Shown: in pieces, positions 7,339 to 11,177 of the stretch
Position numbering within the stretch: the stretch's first letter is position 1
How the letters are laid out: every line of letters starts with the position of its first letter
Assembly (NCBI GenBank): GCA_012511845.1
Contig: JAAZFF010000003.1
Location: 1-11,177 of the forward strand
Direction: 5' to 3'
Length of the DNA: 11,177 nucleotides
Source of the DNA: Lentisphaerota bacterium
Lineage (GTDB): Bacteria; Verrucomicrobiota; Kiritimatiellia; RFP12; UBA3636
Position numbers and translations under genes: made by a program
Notes under the pieces: generated by a model
Seen by the model: the letters and a program-made list of their open reading frames with translations, nothing else
What the model was told of the DNA's origin: nothing
Databases searched by the model: none

Positions 7339-7402
7339 TCTAGGGTTATTGAGCCTGGGAGCCCTGAGCGCCTGCTCGGGATCGAAAACAGTTGAAGGGC
7401 AA

Positions 7403-7581
7403 GGTAGGGACGGCTCTCCGTAGCGGTCCGTAGTTAAAGAGCCTGGGGGATCAAAAAACAGTTGAAAGACAATCTCAATTCGGTCAATAGGGTCAATAAG
7501 GTCACGGCTCGGCGAGCCGAGCCTACGGCGCGCTCGGAGAGCGTCGCCCTACCCTGCTCATCCGTGTAAAAGAGCCCACCC
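7403..7581. repeat. Long hairpin element, copy 1 (about 180 bp)
   Basis: The left arm GGTAGGGACGGCTCTCCG pairs imperfectly with the right arm CGGAGAGCGTCGCCCTACC, which ends at 7553. The interior contains an 87-bp module (7437-7523) holding the GGTCAATA nonamers and a perfect internal palindrome GGCTCGGC-GA-GCCGAGCC (7506-7523). A tail CTGCTCATCCGTGTAAAAGA then CCCACCC (7554-7581) is shared with copy 2. Copies 1 and 2 are nearly identical with a 1-base length difference. No coding capacity is seen; it resembles a non-autonomous mobile element. Confidence 0.8.
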
Positions 7582-7673
7582 AAGCCACTCGCGGGGACAG
7601 GCAAAAATGCCTACCCTACAAAGCAGAACAGCCACTGTAGCACAGACATTCCTGCCTGTGTCCAGTTGCTTAG
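7582..7673. repeat. Spacer between the two long hairpin elements, with two small hairpins
   Basis: Contains AGGCA-AAAA-TGCCT (7599-7612) and the second CACAGA-type hairpin (7641-7660, CACAG pairing with CTGTG). No gene is seen. The bases next to copy 2, CTTAGCAA (7669-7676), reappear immediately after that copy. Confidence 0.6.
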
Positions 7674-7676
7674 CAA

Positions 7677-7857
7677 GGTAGGGACGGCTCTCCGTAGCGG
7701 TCCGCAGTTAAAGAGCCTGGGGAATCGAAAACAGTTGAAAGACAATCTCAATTCGGTCAATAGGGTCAATAAGGTCACGGCTCGGCTCGCCGAGCCTACG
7801 GCGCGCTCGGAGTGCGTCGCCCTACCCTGCTCATCCGTGTAAAAGAGCCCACCCCCC
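7677..7857. mobile_element. Long hairpin element, copy 2, bounded by an 8-bp direct repeat
   Basis: A nearly identical second copy of the element at 7403-7581, running from GGTAGGG to a run of C. The 8 bases CTTAGCAA occur directly before it (7669-7676) and directly after it (7858-7865), as expected of a target-site duplication. The arms end at CCCTACC (7826), with one stem mismatch in the right arm (CGGAGTGCG). The internal palindrome is GGCTCGGC-TC-GCCGAGCC (7779-7796), with the two central bases complementary to those of copy 1. It encodes no protein, so if mobile it would be moved by an enzyme encoded elsewhere. Confidence 0.65.
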
Positions 7858-7866
7858 CTTAGCAAA

Positions 7867-7893
7867 CTACCCACTGCACACTAACCACTGACC
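7867..7893 (-). repeat. Inverted 7-mer tract closing the repeat island
   Basis: Read on the minus strand this is GGTCAGTG, GTTAGTG, TGCAGTG, GGTAG: the same 7-bp periodic sequence that opens the island at 7199, in opposite orientation. Both tracts begin with GGGTCAGTG when the next bases are included. Together they bracket about 695 bp of repeats. Confidence 0.75.
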
Positions 7894-7920
7894 CGAAGGA
7901 CCATCCACATGCAATATATT

Positions 7921-7949
7921 TTGCAATCCAACGCATCTTAAATTATAGT
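7921..7949 (+). promoter_or_regulatory. hsdM promoter, sigma-70-like
   Basis: TTGCAA at 7921-7926 and TATAGT at 7944-7949 are separated by 17 bases, placing transcription start near 7956, about 20 nt before the hsdM ATG. It lies just outside the repeat island. This is the best promoter match noticed in the window. Confidence 0.65.
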
Positions 7950-7978
7950 ACTAAAGTCATATAAAGATTTATTTAGTA
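7949..7978 (+). promoter_or_regulatory. Inverted repeat over the hsdM transcription start and start codon
   Basis: TACTAAA (7949-7955) and TTTAGTA (7972-7978) are perfect inverse complements 16 bases apart, spanning the expected transcription start to the first base of the start codon. This could be an operator or, in RNA, a hairpin covering the weak ribosome-binding region. Such a short repeat in AT-rich DNA may also arise by chance. Confidence 0.35.
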
Positions 7979-9528
7979 TGGCAAAAAAGAAAAACAGTAA
8001 AAACGGTACTGACCTCGGTTTCGAAGCAGAACTTTTCAAAGCAGCAGATAAACTGCGCGGCAACATGGAGCCGAGCGACTACAAACACGTAGCATTAGGG
8101 CTCATATTTCTTAAATATATTTCTGATGCCTTTGAGCAAAAACGAACCCAGCTCGAGCCGGAAGGGTTCATCGTAACGGAAGATCGTGATGAGTATATGG
8201 CAGACAACGTTTTCTGGGTGCCGAAGGAAGCACGCTGGTCACACCTGCAAGCACACGCCAAGCAGAACACCATCGGAATAATGGTCGACGATGCAATGCG
8301 CGCTATCGAAAAGGAAAACGAATCACTCAAGGGAGTGTTACCCAAAGAATACGCACGCCCTGCACTCAACAAGATAATGCTGGGCGAGCTCATAGACCTC
8401 ATTTCCGGCATCGCTATGGATAGTGACGACAGCCGTTCCAGGGATGTACTCGGCCGCGTCTACGAATATTTTCTCGGTGAATTTGCCGGCGCTGAAGGCA
8501 AGCGCGGTGGAGAATTCTATACCCCGCGCTCAGTCGTCCGCACCCTCGTGGAAATGCTAGAGCCATATCAGGGTCGCATATACGACCCCTGCTGCGGATC
8601 AGGTGGTATGTTTGTGCAATCGGAGAAATTTGTGCAGGAGCACGGCGGACGCATCGGCGATATTGCTATCTACGGGCAGGAATCGAATTACACCACGTGG
8701 CGCCTGTGCAAAATGAACCTCGCAGTGCGCGGAATCGATTCCGACATCCGCTGGAATAACGAAGGCAGCTTCCACAAAGATGAACTGCGCGACCTGAAGG
8801 CAGACTACATACTCGCCAACCCGCCGTTCAACATCTCAGACTGGGGCGGTGACCGTCTGCGCGAAGACGTACGCTGGCAGTTCGGTGTACCTCCTGTAGG
8901 CAACGCAAACTACGCCTGGCTCCAGCATATCTACCACCACCTCGCCCCCAACGGCACAGCGGGCGTTGTTCTCGCCAACGGCTCAATGAGCTCTCAGCAG
9001 AGCGGCGAAGGCGATATACGCCAGACAATGTTGGAGTCAGACGTAGTAGACTGCATGGTTGCACTGCCCGGTCAACTCTTCTACTCCACGCAGATTCCGG
9101 CATGCCTGTGGTTCCTCTCACGTAATAAAAACCCGGGTAAGGGACTGCGCGACCGTAGTGGCGAAGTACTCTTTATTGACGCCCGCGAAATGGGCAAGCT
9201 CATCGATCGCACCAGACGCGAGCTGACCGATGAGGATATACAGCTGATTGCCGACACATATCACGCATGGAAAGGAGCTAAAGACGCGGGCGAATATGCC
9301 GACTCACCCGGCTTCTGCAAATCAGCCACGCTGGAGGAGATTCGCAAACACGGCTTCGTCCTTACGCCGGGTCGCTATGTCGGCGCAACTGAAGAGGAGG
9401 ACGATGGCGAACCTTTCGAGGAAAAGATGATGCGCCTATCCGCACAGTGGAGAAAACAACAAAAAGAAGCCGCAACACTCGATGCAGCGATTGAAAAAAA
9501 CCTGGAAGAATTGGGATTTGAGGCATAG
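7978..9528 (+). CDS. hsdM: Type I restriction-modification system methyltransferase subunit HsdM
   Basis: 516 residues, normal for HsdM, which transfers a methyl group from S-adenosylmethionine to adenine N6 as part of an M2S1 complex guided by HsdS. The N-terminal HsdM helical domain (FKAADKLRGNMEPSDYKHVA and LGLIFLKYISDAFE) is followed by the catalytic domain: GGEFYTPRSVV, the AdoMet motif DPCCGSGG (203-210; the second residue of the Cys pair is where most relatives have Cys, the first is usually Ala or Thr), and the catalytic NPPF (281-284). The C-terminal end carries the usual charged helix. The ATG at 7978 has only a weak upstream AAAG, so translation initiation may be modest. hsdS follows 327 nt later, separated by repeats; no hsdR is in the window. 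Confidence 0.96.
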   Translation: MAKKKNSKNGTDLGFEAELFKAADKLRGNMEPSDYKHVALGLIFLKYISDAFEQKRTQLEPEGFIVTEDRDEYMADNVFWVPKEARWSHLQAHAKQNTIGIMVDDAMRAIEKENESLKGVLPKEYARPALNKIMLGELIDLISGIAMDSDDSRSRDVLGRVYEYFLGEFAGAEGKRGGEFYTPRSVVRTLVEMLEPYQGRIYDPCCGSGGMFVQSEKFVQEHGGRIGDIAIYGQESNYTTWRLCKMNLAVRGIDSDIRWNNEGSFHKDELRDLKADYILANPPFNISDWGGDRLREDVRWQFGVPPVGNANYAWLQHIYHHLAPNGTAGVVLANGSMSSQQSGEGDIRQTMLESDVVDCMVALPGQLFYSTQIPACLWFLSRNKNPGKGLRDRSGEVLFIDAREMGKLIDRTRRELTDEDIQLIADTYHAWKGAKDAGEYADSPGFCKSATLEEIRKHGFVLTPGRYVGATEEEDDGEPFEEKMMRLSAQWRKQQKEAATLDAAIEKNLEELGFEA

Positions 9529-9544
9529 GAGAAAAAATAACGCC

Positions 9545-9830
9545 CGTCATGAAAAGAGGAAACAAAAAAGGTAGGGATGGCTCTCCGCAGCCGTCCGCAG
9601 GGTTATACGGCGCGCTCGGAGAGCGTCGCCCTACCTTGGCGTCACGGTCACATGGAGGCACGGCGTCATGAAAAGAGGAAACAAAAAAGGTAGGGATGGC
9701 TCTCCGCAGCCGTCCGCAGGGTTATACGGCGTCATGAAAGAGACAAAAAAGGTAGGGATGGCTCTCCGCAGCCGTCCGCAGGGTTATACGGCGCGCTCGG
9801 AGAGCGTCGCCCTACCCTGGCGTCATGAAA
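9545..9830. repeat. Cluster of short hairpin elements between hsdM and hsdS
   Basis: A leader CGTCATGAAAAGAGGAAAC or close variant begins at 9545, 9664, 9730 and 9821 (spacings 119, 66 and 91). The first three are followed by a hairpin element related to the long ones upstream. Complete 66-bp versions lie at 9570-9635 and 9751-9816: left arm GGTAGGGATGGCTCTCCG, right arm CGGAGAGCGTCGCCCTACC. A version at 9689-9729 has lost its right arm, joining TACGGCG straight to the next leader. The fourth leader runs into the hsdS ribosome binding site. The rest of the hsdM-hsdS gap holds no gene I can support. Confidence 0.85.
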
Positions 9831-9855
9831 AGAGAAGGCAGGATGGAGGAAAAGT

Positions 9856-11148
9856 ATGAAAAGTGAGTGGAAAACAGTTTTCCTTGCTGATGTTATAAAA
9901 ATCATAAGTGGAGGAACTCCCAAAACCAGTATCAAAGAATACTGGAATGGCGATATTCCCTGGTTATCAATTGCGGATTTTAATACAAAGTATCGATGGG
10001 TGTCCTATGCGGATAAAAGCATAACCGAACGAGGACTCATAGAAAGTTCTACAGCTCTACTTAATGAAGGAGATGTGATTATTTCTGCTCGCGGAACTGT
10101 TGGGGCATTGGCCCAACTATCAGTACCAATGGCTTTCAATCAATCATGTTATGGAATTAGGGAAAAGCCTGAAATCACCTGTATTGACTACATTTACTAC
10201 TGCCTTCATAAGACCATTGCTGAAATGAAGCAAAAAGCACATGGTGGTGTTTTCAGCACAATTACACGTAACACCTTCAAAATAATAGAAATCTCCCTCC
10301 CTCCCCTCGCTGAGCAACGTGCTATTGCCCACATTCTCGGGACGTTGGATGACAAGATTGAGTTGAACAGGAAGCAAAATGAAACGTTGGAGGAAATGGC
10401 GCGTGCCTTGTTCAAGGCGTGGTTTATCGACTTCGAGCCGGTGCGTGCAAAAATCGAAGGTCGCTGGAAACGTGGTCAGTCCCTGCCCGGCCTCCCTACC
10501 CACCTCTACGATCTGTTCCCCAGCAGGCTGGTGGAATCGGAACTGGGCGAGATACCGGAAGGATGGGAGGTGGATAGAGTTGGCTCTCATTTCAATTTAA
10601 CAATGGGTCAGTCACCTCCAGGGGATACATATAACGATATTGGTGATGGCTTACCTTTTTTCCAAGGACGAACAGACTTTGGTTTTCGATATCCTAAAAA
10701 TCGGATATACTGCACTGCACCTACTAGAATAGCAAATATGGAAGACACCTTGGTAAGTGTCCGAGCACCAGTAGGTGATATTAATCTTGCCTGGGAAAGA
10801 TGCTGTATTGGACGCGGTGTTGCTGCAATCCGCCATAATTTCGGAGCAAGATCTTTTACTTATCATGCAATGCGCTCCCTTCAACCTGAAATAAACCAGT
10901 ACGAACATACTGGAACTGTTTTTGGTTCAATTAACAGAAAACAATTTCAAGAACTAATTTTCATTGCACCACCTGAAAACCTTGTCCCAGCATTCGAAAG
11001 TATAGCTGGCATATTTGATGACAAAGTGAGAAACAACTTGGCACAATCCCGCACCCTTGCCGAGCTACGCGATACTCTGCTGCCAAAATTGATATCAGGG
11101 GAGTTGCGAGTGAAGGATGCGGAGAGGTTTGTGTCTGGAAAGATGTGA
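9856..11148 (+). CDS. hsdS: Type I restriction-modification system specificity subunit HsdS
   Basis: 430 residues, normal for HsdS, the DNA-reading subunit that selects a two-part target for HsdM. The start is set by GGAGG at 9845-9849, 6 nt before the ATG. The order is: first target-recognition domain (about 1-147, with SGGTPKTSIKEYWNGDIPWL), central conserved helix (LPPLAEQRAIAHILGTLDDK from 148 to about 205, with FKAWFIDFEPV), second target-recognition domain (about 237-385, beginning GWEVDRVG and including MGQSPPG), and distal conserved helix (FDDKVRNNLAQSRTLAELRDTLLPKLISGELRV). The recognition domains are encoded by clearly AT-richer DNA than the central core, as expected when such domains are exchanged between systems. 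The recognised sequence cannot be predicted. hsdR may lie beyond the right edge or elsewhere. Confidence 0.95.
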   Translation: MKSEWKTVFLADVIKIISGGTPKTSIKEYWNGDIPWLSIADFNTKYRWVSYADKSITERGLIESSTALLNEGDVIISARGTVGALAQLSVPMAFNQSCYGIREKPEITCIDYIYYCLHKTIAEMKQKAHGGVFSTITRNTFKIIEISLPPLAEQRAIAHILGTLDDKIELNRKQNETLEEMARALFKAWFIDFEPVRAKIEGRWKRGQSLPGLPTHLYDLFPSRLVESELGEIPEGWEVDRVGSHFNLTMGQSPPGDTYNDIGDGLPFFQGRTDFGFRYPKNRIYCTAPTRIANMEDTLVSVRAPVGDINLAWERCCIGRGVAAIRHNFGARSFTYHAMRSLQPEINQYEHTGTVFGSINRKQFQELIFIAPPENLVPAFESIAGIFDDKVRNNLAQSRTLAELRDTLLPKLISGELRVKDAERFVSGKM

Positions 11149-11177
11149 GTAAAGAACGTTCAGCAACTTATTCGCAC

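Noticed and set aside
7611..7874. 87-codon minus-strand frame upstream of hsdM
   Set aside because: It covers the long hairpin element and its flank; the product is repeat-derived and the sister copy does not keep an equivalent frame.
9545..9830. Possible CRISPR array between hsdM and hsdS
   Set aside because: Repeat spacing is irregular (119, 66, 91), the units are long hairpin elements, the intervening sequence is itself repeated, and there are no cas genes.
9732..9935. Minus-strand frame across the hsdS start
   Set aside because: It is antisense to hsdS and the hairpin repeats, with a product that mirrors the repeat-derived frame at 9362-9661.

Overview
The window looks like chromosomal DNA of a Gram-negative bacterium of moderate GC. 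An outer-membrane TolC-like lipoprotein and a tripartite TRAP importer point to a two-membrane envelope. The URO-D-like methyltransferase-type gene and the dense hairpin, 7-bp and 9-bp repeats between genes resemble what I associate with the Kiritimatiellota/Lentisphaerota/Verrucomicrobiota side of the PVC group. That placement is an inference; no rRNA or marker gene is present.

Left part (1-7100, all on the minus strand, so transcription runs right to left). A TRAP transporter operon dctP-dctQ-dctM has 4-nt GTGA and ATGA gene overlaps and is followed 28 nt later by a universal stress protein gene, an arrangement known for TeaABC-TeaD. A URO-D superfamily gene lies 140 nt further on. After a 376-bp repeat-bearing gap come a TolC-like efflux lipoprotein gene and, running off the left edge, the beginning of a gene with a basic N-terminus and one membrane helix, probably the efflux adaptor.

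Middle (7101-7977). This non-coding divide separates the minus-strand TRAP operon from the plus-strand restriction-modification genes. It holds a candidate dctP promoter with an 18-bp palindrome, a nearly 700-bp island of nested repeats bounded by inverted 7-bp repeat tracts, and a good sigma-70-like promoter for hsdM. The island contains two approximately 180-bp copies of a hairpin element. One copy is bordered exactly by an 8-bp direct repeat that looks like a target-site duplication.

Right part (7978-11148, plus strand). Type I modification gene hsdM and specificity gene hsdS are intact. The 327-bp gap between them contains three short (66-bp) or truncated versions of the same hairpin element plus a repeated flank. 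No hsdR lies inside the window. The two variable halves of hsdS are visibly AT-richer than its conserved core.

No gene here is of a wholly unknown class. The least explained component is the multi-copy hairpin/heptad/nonamer repeat system, which occupies every long intergenic gap and shares modules among three sites.
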